A stretch of DNA of 64,000 nucleotides. Origin: JAENVU01 sp963756815 (GTDB taxonomy: Bacteria; Actinomycetota; Acidimicrobiia; IMCC26256; JAENVU01). A model generated the notes under the pieces. That model did not search any database and was not told the DNA's origin. It was given only the letters and a program-made list of their open reading frames with translations. The translations under genes and the position numbers were made by a program. Location of the stretch: contig CAVWPR010000008.1 in NCBI GenBank assembly GCA_963756815.1, positions 299,921 through 363,920 on the forward strand, given 5' to 3'. Of the stretch, positions 1-10,860 are shown in pieces (the stretch's first letter is position 1; the number at the start of each line of letters is the position of its first letter).

Positions 1-416
1 GCAAGCGCGAGCTCCAGGCCCTCGGGCTCGCCGACGCGAGCAAGGTCGAGGCCGGCTACGTCGTCCGGATGCCCAAGGCGTACCCGGTGTACGACGAGCA
101 CTACAAGGACAACGTCGCCGTGCTGCGGGAGTGGATCGCGGCGAACGCCCCGAACATCATGCCGACGGGCAGGAACGGTATGCACAAGTACAACAACCAG
201 GACCACTCGATGATGACGGCGATCCTGTCGGTCGACAACATCTTCGGGGCACGCAACGACGTCTGGTCGGTGAACGTCGAGGACCGGTACCACGAGGTCC
301 GCGACGACGCCGAGAGCGGTGGACGCAACGGCGAGCAGGGAACGGGACGCGACGCGCCCGTCCTGCCGCGTGCCGTCGATCGACGCCGCCGCGGCGCGAC
401 GGAGCGGGGGAGCCTG
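1..416 (+). CDS. C-terminal end of FAD-dependent amine-oxidase-like oxidoreductase (partial)
   Basis: The gene enters from outside the window, and only about 138 C-terminal residues are visible. The segment GRNGMHKYNNQDHSM followed by a hydrophobic stretch resembles the C-terminal FAD-contacting region of the protoporphyrinogen-oxidase / UDP-galactopyranose-mutase-like flavoprotein group, which often sits in glycan loci. No stop codon separates this frame from the following glycosyltransferase start at 417. The tail after about residue 105 is low-complexity and Arg-rich, so either the two genes are fused or a sequence error has removed the stop. Its neighbour, a polyprenol-sugar synthase, fits an envelope-glycan role. 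The family call is moderate and the substrate is unknown. Confidence 0.6.
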
Positions 417-1140
417 ATGCGGGTCCAGGTGTGCACGCCCACGTACATCGAGGCGGAGAACATCGAGGAGTTCCTCCGACGGGCGCGCGCCGCGCTCCCC
501 GAGGCCGACATCCTCGTCCTCGACGACAACAGCCCCGACGGCACCGCCGACGTCGCGGAGCGGGTCGCGGCGGAGCTGGGGCAGATCGAGGTGTTGCGCC
601 GGCCCGAGAAGCGCGGCCTCGGCAACGCCTACCGGGCCGGGTTCGCGATCGGCATCGCCCGCGGCTACGAGGTGATCTGCCAGATCGACGCGGACCTGTC
701 CCACGATCCCGAGGTCCTCCCGGAGCTGGTCGGCGCGATCAGTGCGGGTGCCGATCTCGCCATCGGGTCGCGCTACGTCCCCGGTGGTCAGATCCCGCAC
801 TGGCCCCGGCGCCGGCGGGCCATGTCGAAGTACGGGAACATGTACACGGGCTTCATGCTGCGCACCGGCGTGAAGCGACGCCACTGCGGGCTATCGGGCG
901 TTCCGGGCCCAGACGCTGCTCGACATCGACTATGCCGCGACCCGTGCCAAGGGCTACGGCTTCCAGATCGAGCTCGCGTACCGTGTGGCGCAGGGCGGCG
1001 GGAAGATCGTGGAGATCCCGATCACCTTCACCGACCGCGTGCGCGGCCACTCGAAGATGTCGATGGCGGTGATGGTCGAGGAGATGGCGCTCGTCAGCTG
1101 GTGGGGCATCCGCGACCGGTTCCGTCACCGCCGCAACTGA
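417..1140 (+). pseudogene. polyprenol monophosphomannose synthase-like GT2 glycosyltransferase, one frameshift
   Basis: This is a Dpm1-type family 2 glycosyltransferase, which moves mannose (or another sugar) from a nucleotide donor to polyprenyl phosphate at the inner membrane face, supplying GT-C enzymes. Seen: LDDNSPDGT near the N-terminus, the metal-binding DAD in QIDADLSHDP, GSRYVPGG, and a C-terminal half reading GYRAFRAQTLLDI and RGHSKMS. The reading frame shifts at about 876. Removing one C there (gtgaag-c-gac) restores VKDATAGYRAF, so the intact product is about 240 residues, normal for a single-domain DPM synthase without the membrane tail. The usual TYNEAENI reads TYIEAENI. ATG 417 has a GGGGGAG ribosome site. 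The indel looks like a sequencing error. Confidence 0.8.
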
Positions 1141-1277
1141 CCGTTGTCGTCATTCGACGGCAGGGTTACGTCGCCCACCGTCCCGAACGCCGGGCGACCC
1201 TTGTGCGCAGAGGTTCCACCTCGGTAGCTGCACGCGACTCGGGCGTCCCCGCCATCCGGTTCAGCGTCCGCGACGCG

Positions 1278-3019
1278 TCACGGCTTGGCCGGGGTGGACG
1301 GCAGGCGGCGGGACGGATCAGGGACAGCGGGATCCTTGCGGACCCACAGCTCGTAGAGCGGCACGCCGTCGTCCGGCGGCCGAAGGAGTCGACGCGACAG
1401 AAGTCGCGGTGCAGGACCTCGTTGGCCTCGTCGCTGCCGACCTTCCGCGAGTCGTTCGGCTCCGACCAGTCGTTCCACACGCCCGACAGGATCGCGACTG
1501 TGAGCGCGCGAGGTCCGACGGCATGCGCGAGTCGTCGGCGTTCGCCACTCCGGGATCCATCTCGATGTAGTACGTGCCGGGCGGGTACTCGGGCAGCAGG
1601 TAGTAGAGGTACGCGTCGGAGTACGGCGTCTTGCGCAGGTCGGTGGGCCCGACGAAGAGCTTGTCGCCCGGGCCGCGCGACTCGGGGATGCGGCGAGGAG
1701 GTCCTGCGCGGCGCGGCGCGTCCGCGTCCGTAGTAGAAGGTCCGCCGTTGGCGTGATCGGGTAGCGAGCCGGTGCTTGCCGAACGTCTGCGGCGACGAAG
1801 TCGGCGTAGCTCCACCCGGTGAAGTGCGGGAACAGACGACGCCGACCGGATCGCGAGCGCGACGTGCGGCGCCAGAGACGACCGTCGCGCGCGGGTCCGG
1901 AGCCGCAGCGCCTCGAAGACCGCGACCGGCAGCAGGCCGACCGAGACGCAGCTGACCCAGGCGAAGTGGGCGGAGTCCACGCGCTGGATGCCCTGGGAGA
2001 TCATGCCCAGGCCGAAGAGTCCGCGCGAAGAGCACGTGCGCCTGGGGCGGCGCGGGTCCGCTTCACGGCCGCATCGCCGACCAGCACGGGGGCGCCACGA
2101 CCACCACGATCATGAAGAAGAACCAGATGAAGAGCTGCTGCGACGACGAGAAGTGCGGGAGCGGCCACCGGGGCGGCTGGATCGCACCCGACCGCTGCAG
2201 GAACCCGTCGAGGTGGTCCCACGACGGGGGGATGGGCAGTCGGCGGCCGCCGCGGAGGTACACGACGGGGTCGAGCACCATCCCCTTGAACGTGTTGTAC
2301 GGACCGGCCGTCGCGAGCTGGACCACGTACGCGAGAGCCCGATGCCGAGGCCGAGCGCAGTCGCGACCGCTTGAACGCGGCACCGGCCCGGCGGTGGCCG
2401 CGAGCGTGCCGAGCACCACCGCGACCACGAGGTCGAGGCGGAAGAGGAGCGCCGGCGCCGGCACGAGGCCGCCGAAGAACGCGTAGCGGGCGCGCGGGCC
2501 GGTCGCCGGCGACGCGGCGGCGACCGCGAGCGTCACGAGGCCGAGGAGGCCGAGCGCCACACCGCCGACCCAGGCCAGCGCGGTGAGCCCGAGCGGCGGA
2601 CGATGAAGAGCGACGACAGGAGCGCGCAGCACACCGCGAGCCGGCGGCCCCAGCGCGGGCGAGCCAGTAGACGCCACCGACGACGCCGATCTGCTGGAGG
2701 AGCGCGAAGAGCCGCTCGCTCGTGAGCGTGACGCCGAGGACCTTCATCCATCCCGCGAGCACCCAGAGACTGCCGGGCCCGTAGAGGTGGAGGAAGTCCT
2801 TGTTCGGGAAGTCGCCGTGCAGCACCCGCTCGGGGAAGACGAGCATGAAGCCCTCTTCCATCGGCGGTCCCTGGTTGCGCAGCAGACCGCGGAACGGCAG
2901 GGCGAACGCACGAGGCCGATGATCGCGATCACGACGAGCTCTCGCCGACGCGCCCGACTCCGCACGCCGGCTCCGTACGGCGATGGTCTCGTCGGCTCGG
3001 AGGGTGCCGCCCGTGTCAC
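1278..3019 (-). pseudogene. polytopic GT-C/GT39-like membrane glycosyltransferase, several frameshifts
   Basis: Pieces in all three reverse frames join into one membrane protein of about 570 residues. The N-terminal part is ELVVIAIIGLV, then GDFPNKDFLHLYGPGSLW, an acidic first loop after the first membrane segment as in lipid-sugar dependent GT-C enzymes. Several hydrophobic helices follow, then a hydrophilic C-terminal domain with LRKTPYSDAYLYYLLPEYPP and a last piece reading YELWVRKDPAVPDPS. At least six indels interrupt it. The start is uncertain; GTG at 3019 is the best candidate, back to back with the epimerase promoter at 3139. It probably transfers a polyprenyl-linked sugar outside the membrane. 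The family is clear only at the level of fold. Confidence 0.6.
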
Positions 3020-3138
3020 CACGTCGGATCCGGCCCGGGACACCCGGAGAACATAGAGCACCGCGACGTGGAGACCGGGACGCGTCCTGGACGCTCCGGA
3101 GCGTGGGCCGGTGTCCCGATCGGTGCAGGCCGACGGCC

Positions 3139-3144
3139 TAGCGT
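3139..3144 (+). promoter_or_regulatory. -10 element TAGCGT, leaderless start
   Basis: TAGCGT lies 7 nt before the ATG at 3152, a spacing that places the transcription start on or next to the start codon. Confidence 0.5.
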
Positions 3145-3151
3145 GGAGGCG

Positions 3152-4241
3152 ATGGCGGCGATCGACGACCTGGGCGCGGGCGCGTCGACGGCGGTGGTGG
3201 TGGCGCGGCGGCTGGCTGGGCCAGAACCTGGTGCGCGCGCTCGTCGTGGAGCCGGCGCGGGAGCGCATCCGCTGTCTGGTCCGCACGACGGACGAGGGCG
3301 CACGTGTCGAGGTGCTCGACGACCGGATCGAGGTGGTGGCGGGCGATGTCCGCGACCCGGTGCTGATCGACGTGTTGTTCGACGGGGTCGGACGACCACC
3401 GTGTTCCACGCCGCGGCGGTCATCCATCCCACCCGATCGGTCCGCGAGATGTTCGACGTGAACGTCGGTGGCACGCAGCTCGTGCTCGATAGGGCCCGCC
3501 GGGTCGGTGCCCGCCGCTTCGTGCACATCTCCTCGAACTCGCCCTTCGGTGCGAACGCGTCGTCGACGGAGCGCTTCGACGAGGACTCGCCGTACCACCC
3601 GTACCTCGGTTACGGCGCGTCGAAGCTGGAGGCGGAGGAGCTGGTCTCCCGGGCCCACGCGCGTGGCGATCTCGCGACCGTCATCCTCCGGCCGCCCTGG
3701 TTCTACGGACCGTTCCAGCCCGACCGGCAGACGGCGTTCTTCGCGGCCGTGCGCCGCGGCCGGTTCCCACTGGTCGCGCCCGGAACCCAACGGCGGTCGA
3801 TGGTGTACACGCCCGACCTCGTGCAGGCCTGCCTCCGCGCTGGAGCGCGCGGGTGCGGCGTCCGGGAACGTGTACTGGATTGCCGACGCCGAGCCCTACG
3901 AGCTGCGCACGATCCTCGAGACGGTCCGCGCCGCGCTCGCGGCCGAGGGTCTGGAGGTCTCGGCGCGGCCGGGTCCGACGATCCCGCGCTGCGGTGGCGA
4001 CGATCGCGGCACGCGCCGACGCCGTGCTGCAGGCGGCGGGCAGGTACGCGCAACCGCTCCACGTGCTCGGTGAGCTGCGGGACACGATCGCCTGCGACAT
4101 CACGCGGCGCGCAGAAGGATCTCGACTTCGAGCCGACCGTCGGCCTGCTCGAAGGAATGCGGGCCAGCATTCGCTGGTGCATCCACCGTGGCGACGAGCT
4201 CGATGCGTCGCCCGAGCACGGCGGCCGACACCGGCTCGTGA
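3152..4241 (+). pseudogene. NAD-dependent sugar epimerase/dehydratase (extended SDR), frameshifted
   Basis: This is an extended short-chain dehydrogenase acting on a nucleotide- or lipid-linked sugar. Seen across frames: the Rossmann segment GGWLGQNLVRAL, ECM-like VFHAAAVIHPTRS, VNVGGTQLVLDRA, HISSNSPFG, the catalytic YGASK (YxxxK), and LRPPWFYGPFQPD. The C-terminal half continues as VYWIADAEPYELRT and DFEPTVGLLEGM. Indels lie near 3200, 3395, 3850, 4000 and 4110. The probable stop, TGA 4239-4241, overlaps the ATG (4241) of the membrane protein downstream, so the two are translationally coupled. A second epimerase/GT-C pair lies in mirror orientation at 6208-9091. Substrate unknown. Confidence 0.72.
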
Positions 4242-6197
4242 TGTCCGTCACCGCCGGCCCGGCGACGACGACGGGCCTCGAGAACGTCTCTGCGGACGAC
4301 GTGACGCGTGCCACGGATCGATGGCAGCGTGTCGCGTTCTGGATCGCGGCGGTGACGTCCGTGGCCTCGATCGTGTTCGCCGCCGTCCTCGCGATCGCCC
4401 ACGACTGGGTCCCGCTGGGGGACCACGCCGTCTTCGCCATCCGCGCCCGCGACGTGTTCAGCTCCCACCCGCCGCTCCTCGGGACCTGGACGTCGGCGTC
4501 GCTCGCCACCGGAGTGAACGTCAACAACCCGGGCCCGCTCTACTACGACGCGCTCGCCCTCCCGACCTGGCTCGTCGGCTCCGCCGGTGCCGGCGTCGCG
4601 GTGGGCGTCGCCCTGGTCAACGCGATGTGCGGCGTCGGCGTCGGCTGGGTCGCACGCCGGCAGGGTGGTCACGTGGTCGGCGCGATCGCCTTCGCGATCG
4701 TCGCGGTCCTGGCGTGGTCGCTCGGCAGCGAGGTGCTGCTGGACCCGACCCAGCCCGGGGCGATGGTGTTCCCGGCACTGGTGCTGTTCATGCTGGTCTG
4801 GGGCGTCGCCCGGGGCGACGTGGTGGTGCTGCCGGTCCTCGTCGCGGTCGCGAGCCTCGTCCTCCAGACCTACATCACCTACGTGTATCTCGTCGGCGTC
4901 CTGAGCATCTGGGCGGTGGTGGGTCTGGTGGTGAGCCTGCGCCGGTCGCAGGCCACTGCTGGTGATCGGCAGCCCGCCAGACGGCTCGTCGTGATCTCGC
5001 TCGTCGTCGGCGCCGTGTGCTGGGCGCAGCCCGCGTGGCAGCAGCTCTTCGGACCCGGGCGCGGGAACTTCGGCCAGCTGCTGCGAGCCGCCGGACAACC
5101 CCAGCAGCCGGTCGGGTTCGCCACGGGCGCGCGCGCGCGTCGCGGACGTGCTCACCCGGCCCCCGTTCTGGTTCCGGCCGGCCTATCGCCATTTCCTCGC
5201 CGGCTGGCCGAGCCGTCCTCGTCGCTGCCGGTCGCGCCGGTTGTGCTCGCGGTGGTGGCCGGCGTGCTCGTGCTCCTGGTCGTCGTCGGTCGGCGTCGCG
5301 GAGATCGACTCGTCGTCACCGCGGCCGTGACCGCCCTGGTCCTCCTGGTCGGGCGGGCTCGTGACCGCGTCCGCGCATCCCGGTCTCGCCGACGTTCAAG
5401 AAGGCCGATGCCCACGTCTTCCGCTGGCTGTGGCCGCTGTCGGCGTTCATCGTGTTCGTCGTGGTCGTCGCCGTGGTCCGGCTGCTGATGCCGGCCCGGC
5501 GGGCCGTGGTCGCCGCCGGGGTCGCCGCGGCGATCGCGGCTCGACGTTCTCCGCCTCAATCTGCCCACGAGCAATCAGGGATCCTCCGCGCTCGACTCGT
5601 GGGCGCCGGTGGTGCGCGACCTCCGCGACCAGCTCTCGGACCTCGACGGCCACGGTCCGGTCGTCGTCGACCTGTCGTTCCGGCGTCTCTACGACCCCTA
5701 TCCCGTGTCCACCCTCGCGATCCTGCAGGGCCACGGGATCCCGTTCTACGTCATCAACGACGAGGGCACGCTGTACCAGATCGGCTTCCAACGCCGTCTC
5801 GACGGTCATTCGCCGCGGTTGCGCATGGAGATCCTCGAGGGAGACGGCTACGACGCCGCGCCCTCCTGGTGCCCGGCGGGTGGCGTTGCATCTCGGTCTC
5901 GGTCCGCAGGAGCGGGCCGAGACGACGCGCCTGCAGGCCCGACTCGCGACGGCCATCGCCGACGGGCGGCTGCGCCGGAGCGGTCCGGGCGCGCCGCTGG
6001 TCACGGGTGGCGGTTCCGCCGCGGTCAGCGATTTCGTCGCGTCGCCGGACTTCGCCGACCTGGTCTCGCAGGGTGCGGTCGCACGCGACGGCCCCTGGCG
6101 CGCGGTGGCCGCGCGCGATCTGGCCCTTCATTCGCGCTGGCGCGAGGACACCGTCGCGATCTACGTGTCGCCCGTCCGGCCGCAGGCGGGGAGCTGA
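4241..6197 (+). pseudogene. GT-C-like polytopic membrane protein, paralog A, frameshifted
   Basis: A membrane protein of about 650 residues that belongs to a family with three more copies in this window (6208-8074, 9192-10835, 49312-51055). It has a cytoplasmic lead, TM1, a first outer loop containing RARDVFSSHPPLLG and NNPGPLYYDALALP, then LLDPTQP, QTYITYVYL and more helices. It ends in a hydrophilic domain with FRRLYDPYPVST and FYVINDEGTLYQIGF. The Asp/His-rich first loop plus a soluble C-terminal domain is the GT-C layout, so transfer of a polyprenyl-linked sugar to an envelope glycan is inferred. At least five indels break it, for example near 5120, 5355, 5450, 5540 and 5880. It starts inside the epimerase stop (TGATG). 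Confidence 0.65.
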
Positions 6198-6207
6198 GTG
6201 TCGCTTC

Positions 6208-8074
6208 CTACCGTGGTGGGTCGGCGACCGGTCCCACGAACACGGCCGCGGGCAGTCCGAGCCTGAGCATTCGGGCGATGATCTGCTGGGTCGAATCCGG
6301 CAGCTCGTCCTTCAGCAACAGCACGAAGGTGTTGTCCCGGAGCTCGTCGATCAGGTCGGCGCGACCGTTGCGACGGACCGCGGCGACGGCCTCGGCGCGG
6401 AGCCGGTCGGACTCCGCCCGCTCCGCCGGGGAGCGCGGATCGTTGGAGGCGATCTCGCGGAAGCGGGGATCGCCCGCCACTGCTCGATGTCGGGACCGAT
6501 CGCCAGGTGCACCTGGGTGGACATCCGGTCCGGCTCGAGCACGTGCGCGCGCGCGTGGCTCCGGGCCGGAGGCTCGTGTCGGCCTTCACGTCGAAGCCGT
6601 GCCGCAGCAGCTCATCGAGCAGCCCATAGCCCTCGGCCCCGATGTTCTGCGGTTCCGGTTGCCAGGAGAGGTAGATGGGGCCGTTCCCTCCGCCGCCGGT
6701 CAAGCGGTGCAGCTCCGCGACCGTGGGTTTCGCGAGCGCGGCCAGCTGTGCGTTCATCCGTGGCGACATCACGGCGACGTTGTCCACCGCCCAGACCGTG
6801 GCGACCGCGCTCGCCGCGACGATGCCGGCGACGAGCACCGCGAACACGGATCGCACCGCGTTCGGCGACGGCGCGCCGCTCCGGGTCCGTACCGCGGCGA
6901 CGATCGTCCACGCGGTCGTCGCCAGCATCAGCGCGAGGATCGGGATCGCCCAGAGCAGCAGGTAGAACCACACCGGGCCGAAGATCCGGGCCGACGACAC
7001 GGCACCGAGCAGGAGCGTGACCCCGATCACCGCGTCCAGGCGCAGGAGCCGCCCGGCCCGCAGGCGCCAGGCTCCGGCGACCGATGCGAGCCACACCAGG
7101 ATCGTCGAGCGCGCCCGGCCAGCGGGCGCCGTGCGCCACGCCCTCCGCGAGCGTCCGGAAGCCGTCGGTGCTCGCGACCGATCCGAACAGCCGCGTCGGG
7201 TTCAGCCGGGTCAACAGCACGTCGATGCCGTGCCGCATCCCGATCGGTGCGTCGGGCGGGTTCGAGAAGTAGTCGCGGATCGTCGAGAGGTTGCCGGGGT
7301 GGTGGACGATCTCGTCGACGACCGGCGGGATCCACAGCACGACGAGGATCGCGAACGCAATCAGAGCGGGCCGGAGCAGCGCACGGCGCGCGGGGTGACC
7401 GCCGCGCACGGCGCGTACGACGATCACCGCGACCGCGAGGCCCCGAGCCCGCCGACGAGACCGAGATAGGAGATGTGCGTCTGGATGCAGAACGTGCCGG
7501 CGAACACCGCGACCGGAAGCATCGCGAGGTCGTCACAGAGCAGCGACCAGACCGCGAGGAGCACCACGCACCACCACAGCACCGGCAAGTACGGGTTCCA
7601 CGGCAGGGTGAGCAGGTACGCGCCGTACGCCCGCATGACCACGGCGAGCACGAGCGCGCTGGAGACGAGCATCGCGACGCCGCCGCGCCGGTGGGCGATC
7701 CACAGGCACAGGCCGACGGCGACGACGTCGAGCACGACGGTCCCGACGTACATCCCGTAGGCGGAGCCGCCGAGGATCTGCCAGGCGGGCCACAACAGGT
7801 AGAACGAGATCGGTCCCGGATGGCTGCCGCCGTCGGCTCCGAGCGGCCCGATACGGCCGGCGAGACCGATCAGCGGCGGGTGCACCGTGCGTGATGTCGC
7901 GAATGCGGATCTCCGTCTGGGCCCAGTCGAGCAACGGGTACCAGCGCGGGTGGTGCAGGAGCACGAGCGCAACGACGAGCGGGACGCAGAGCAACAGCGC
8001 AAGACCCGCCCCCCACAGGCGGGGGGTGCGCCTCCGGCTCGCGGGAGGCGCGTCCGGGATCGCGGTCGAGTCAC
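6208..8074 (-). pseudogene. GT-C-like polytopic membrane protein, paralog B, frameshifted
   Basis: Paralog of the protein at 4241-6197, in the opposite orientation. Readable parts include WAQTEIRIRDI and HPPLIG in the first loop, SHPGPISFYLLWP, TLPWNPYLPVLWW, FCIQTHISYLGLVGG, RDYFSNPPDAP, several helices, and a C-terminal soluble domain with IYLSWQPEPQNIGAEG and DNTFVLLLKDELPDS. GTG 8074 overlaps the TGA of the upstream epimerase (GTGA). From that GTG the frame has to be corrected at the C6/G6 homopolymers near 8015-8035 before the first helix (AGLALLLCVPLVVALVLL) is read. At least five indels are present. The role is inferred as an envelope glycosyltransferase using a lipid-linked sugar. Confidence 0.65.
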
Positions 8075-9091
8075 GGCAGGCGCTTGAGCACTCGGACGAG
8101 GCCGGGACGTACGGGGCGTTGGTGGTGGGAGCGATCGGCGTCGGAGCGAGTAGTCGCGGTGGGCGAGGAACCACTCGTACGACTCGACGATCATCGCGGC
8201 GTTGGAGTAGCGGGGCTCCCAGTCGAGCTCGGCGCGGGCCCGTCCGACGTCGAAGTACAGCGACTCTCCGTAGAGCAGCCAGTGGTACGGCGCGAACGGG
8301 GCGGCCGGCGGCGGCGAGCGCGTGCATCGCCCGCGTGCCGGCGCCGAGGGGAGCGAGCGGACGGTGACCCGGTGCCCGCATGGTCGACGAGCGCCTGGAG
8401 GGTCTCTCGCAGCGTGCCGAACTCGGCGGCGCCGATGTTGTAGCCGCGGTGCCGGGACGGTCGGCGGCGCGCAGGCAGGCGTCGGCGAGGTCGTCCGCGT
8501 GGACGAATGGTACCGGTTCGCGCCGCCGTCGAAGACGAAGACGGGCGCGCCGTCGGCGACGAACTCGAACAGGAGCGCGATGATCCCAGGCGGCCGTGAC
8601 CGAGGATCGTGCGCGGTCGAATGATGGTCACGTCGAGCCCGCCGCCGGCGTCACGGCACACCTGCTCGGCGACGAGCTTCGCCCGGCCGTAGGCCTCGAG
8701 CGGTCGTGTCGGGCTGGTCTCGTCGACGGGATTGTGGTGGGGGATCCCGAACACCGCGCTCGACGAAAGGTGCACGACCTTTCCACGCGCGCGCTCGCGG
8801 CTGCGGTGAGCAGCCGGGCCGTGCCCGTGACGTTCACCGAGTCGAACAGCTCGCGGTCGCGTGCGAGAGGAACCTGCGCGACGGCGTTGATGCAGACGTC
8901 GACACCGTCGCACGCCGCGGCGACGGTGGGGGATCGCGCACGTCGCCGGCGAGGTACGCGGCGGCTCCGAGCGACGGGTCGGGTGGGTTGATGTCGAGGA
9001 TGCGGACGTCGTCGCCCCGAGCGAGGGACTGCCCGACCAGGACGCTGCCGAAGTAGCCGCTGCCTCCTGCGACGAGAACGGTGCGTGGCAT
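8071..9091 (-). pseudogene. NAD-dependent sugar epimerase/dehydratase (extended SDR), frameshifted
   Basis: Reads from MPRTVLVAGGSGYFG (dinucleotide-binding TGxxGxxG type) through YLAGDVRDP, INAVAQVPLARDR, VNVTGTARLL, HLSSSAVFG, YGRAKLVAEQ (YxxxK) and IIRPRTILGHGRLG. Later parts are YHWLLYGESLYFDV and WEPRYSNAAMIVESYEWF, and the last residues are LVRVLKRLP. Several indels occur (about 8110, 8290, 8330, 8580, 8790, 8940). The stop TGA (8073-8071) overlaps the GTG of paralog B. ATG 9091 is the conservative start. A TACCGT -10 at 9130-9135 points to ATG 9120, which gives only nine codons before a stop (TGATG) unless one base is wrong, so the true N-terminus may begin there. Confidence 0.7.
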
Positions 9092-9129
9092 CAGCGCGAG
9101 GGCTCTCCGGTCGTCGACATGGTCGGCGT

Positions 9130-9135
9130 ACGGTA
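9130..9135 (-). promoter_or_regulatory. -10 element TACCGT upstream of epimerase
   Basis: On the reverse strand TACCGT stands 9 nt before ATG 9120, the same spacing as the other leaderless-type starts in this window. Confidence 0.4.
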
Positions 9136-9191
9136 GTGCCGCGTCCGCAGGCGTTTCGCGTGAGTGGGCGGAGCCGTTTCGGCACACGGCA

Positions 9192-10835
9192 CTAGTTCGA
9201 GACGTAGGCCGCGACGGGCTCGATCGGGATGACCAGCAGGGTCTGGTGGTAGTCGCGGTACGGCGAGGGTGCGGTCGCCGGATCCCACCGGGCGACCAGG
9301 TGGTAGCCGGGCCGGGGTCTGCCCGCGCCGGGTCCACTCACGACGAGCACCCTGCCTTCGGGTGGGTGGTTGCGATGCACCACATGCGGCGAGCCGAAGT
9401 CGGGATAGTCGGCGTCGGCGACAACGGCATCGCGTCCACGCAGGACGAGCTCGCTCACGACCCCCGCGCCGACAACCCCGCGGCGCGAATCGCGCCCTCC
9501 GACCGAACCTCCCAAGGTCCTGCACCCCGCACTGCTGGCGCGAGCGCGCTCCCGAGCGTCCGCACCGGACCGAAGCCGGCCGAGCCGTAGTCCTGGGCGG
9601 GGCCGAGCCGTGGCGCGACCGCGACGAGCGAGATCGCGACGGCCACGAGACCGGACACGACGGCGGATCGCGTGCCCGAACCTCGGGCTCGGTGCGGCCC
9701 GTCGGGCGCGCACGACGTCGACCGCGCTCGAGGCGAGCGCCATCCAGACGGTCACGCCGATGATCCACCAGAAGCGACGCGGGTACAGGAAGCTCGTCGA
9801 GCGGTAGGCGACGGCGTTCCGATGGCGGTCACGAAGCCGGCGAGCGCAGAGCGCGACCGCCGTCGTGCACAGCGTCCGCTGCACCCGGTCCCGTCGTGAC
9901 CAGGCCGCGAGCGGTCGCGAGACCGAGCGCGACCAGCACGCCGGCCGCGGTGACGACGGCGAGCACCCCGGGAGCCCGATCCGGCGCGATCACGTCGGTG
10001 TTCGGTTGCATCCAGACCGGCGGCACCGCGAGCGCGTACGAGGTCCCTCCACGCGATCGACAGTCCGACACGCGCAGAGTCGGCCGCAGGCCGCGGGCGA
10101 CGTTCGTCGCGTTGTGGCTCCCGCCGATCTCGTCGATGATCGGACCGATCCAGCAGAGGAGCGCCACGACGCCTGCCGCGACGGTCCATCGGCGGACGTC
10201 GCCGCCTGACGCCGGAACGGCACCGGCACGGCGGTGATCACGAGGCCGACGACCGCCCAGACCGAGACGGCGGCGAGGGGCAACGCATACGTGAGGTGCA
10301 GCTGGAGGACGAGGGAGCCGACGAACGCAGCGAGCGGGAGCAGGCGCAGGTCACCGCCGCCGATCGCGGCGCCGATGACGACGAAGAGCAGGAACGGGAA
10401 CAGCGCGAGGTGCGGGTTCCACGGGTCGTGCAGCACCTGTCCGCCGAGGGACCAGCTCAGGAGCGCGACCGCGCCGGTGACGATCGCCGCGAGGCGCACG
10501 CCGCCGAGGCGGTTCCCGACCCATACGGATGCGGCGGCGGCAGGGCGTTGATCAGCGACGCCGCGACGACGAGGCCGCTGCCGTGTGCGTCGCCCAGGCG
10601 CACCGGGATGCCAAGCAGCCAGAACTCCAGCGGTCCGAGGTGGTGCAGCCGCTCCGGTGAGCGAGCGATGGTCGTGAGCGCCTGGTAGATGCCGACGAGT
10701 GGCGGATGTGGGTGAGGACGTCGTGGCTCCGCACCGCGACGATCGGATTGTCGATCGTCGGTGCCCAGCCGCCGTGCAGCGCGCGCCGCTCACCAGCGCG
10801 GGAACGGCTGCCGCGATACGCGCGCAAGCCACCAC
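9192..10835 (-). pseudogene. GT-C-like polytopic membrane protein, paralog C, frameshifted
   Basis: Third member of the family. Readable parts are WAPTIDNPIVAVRSHDV (first loop), HHLGPLEFWLLGIP, LSWSLGGQVLHDPWNP, LVLQLHLTYALPLAAV, and a C-terminal soluble domain with VVHRNHPPEGRVLVVSG and YRDYHQTLLVIPIEP. The hydrophobic blocks line up with paralog A, for example SLGGQVLHDPWNP against SLGSEVLLDPTQP, and SVWAVVGLV against SIWAVVGLV. GTG 10835 is chosen because it begins VVACARIAAAVPALV, the first helix, shortly after the stop of the upstream acyltransferase. At least five indels. It has no epimerase partner; it follows an acyltransferase-3 gene and probably shares its transcript. Confidence 0.6.
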
Positions 10836-10860
10836 GCCGACGGCCGGCGTCCGGCGCTGC

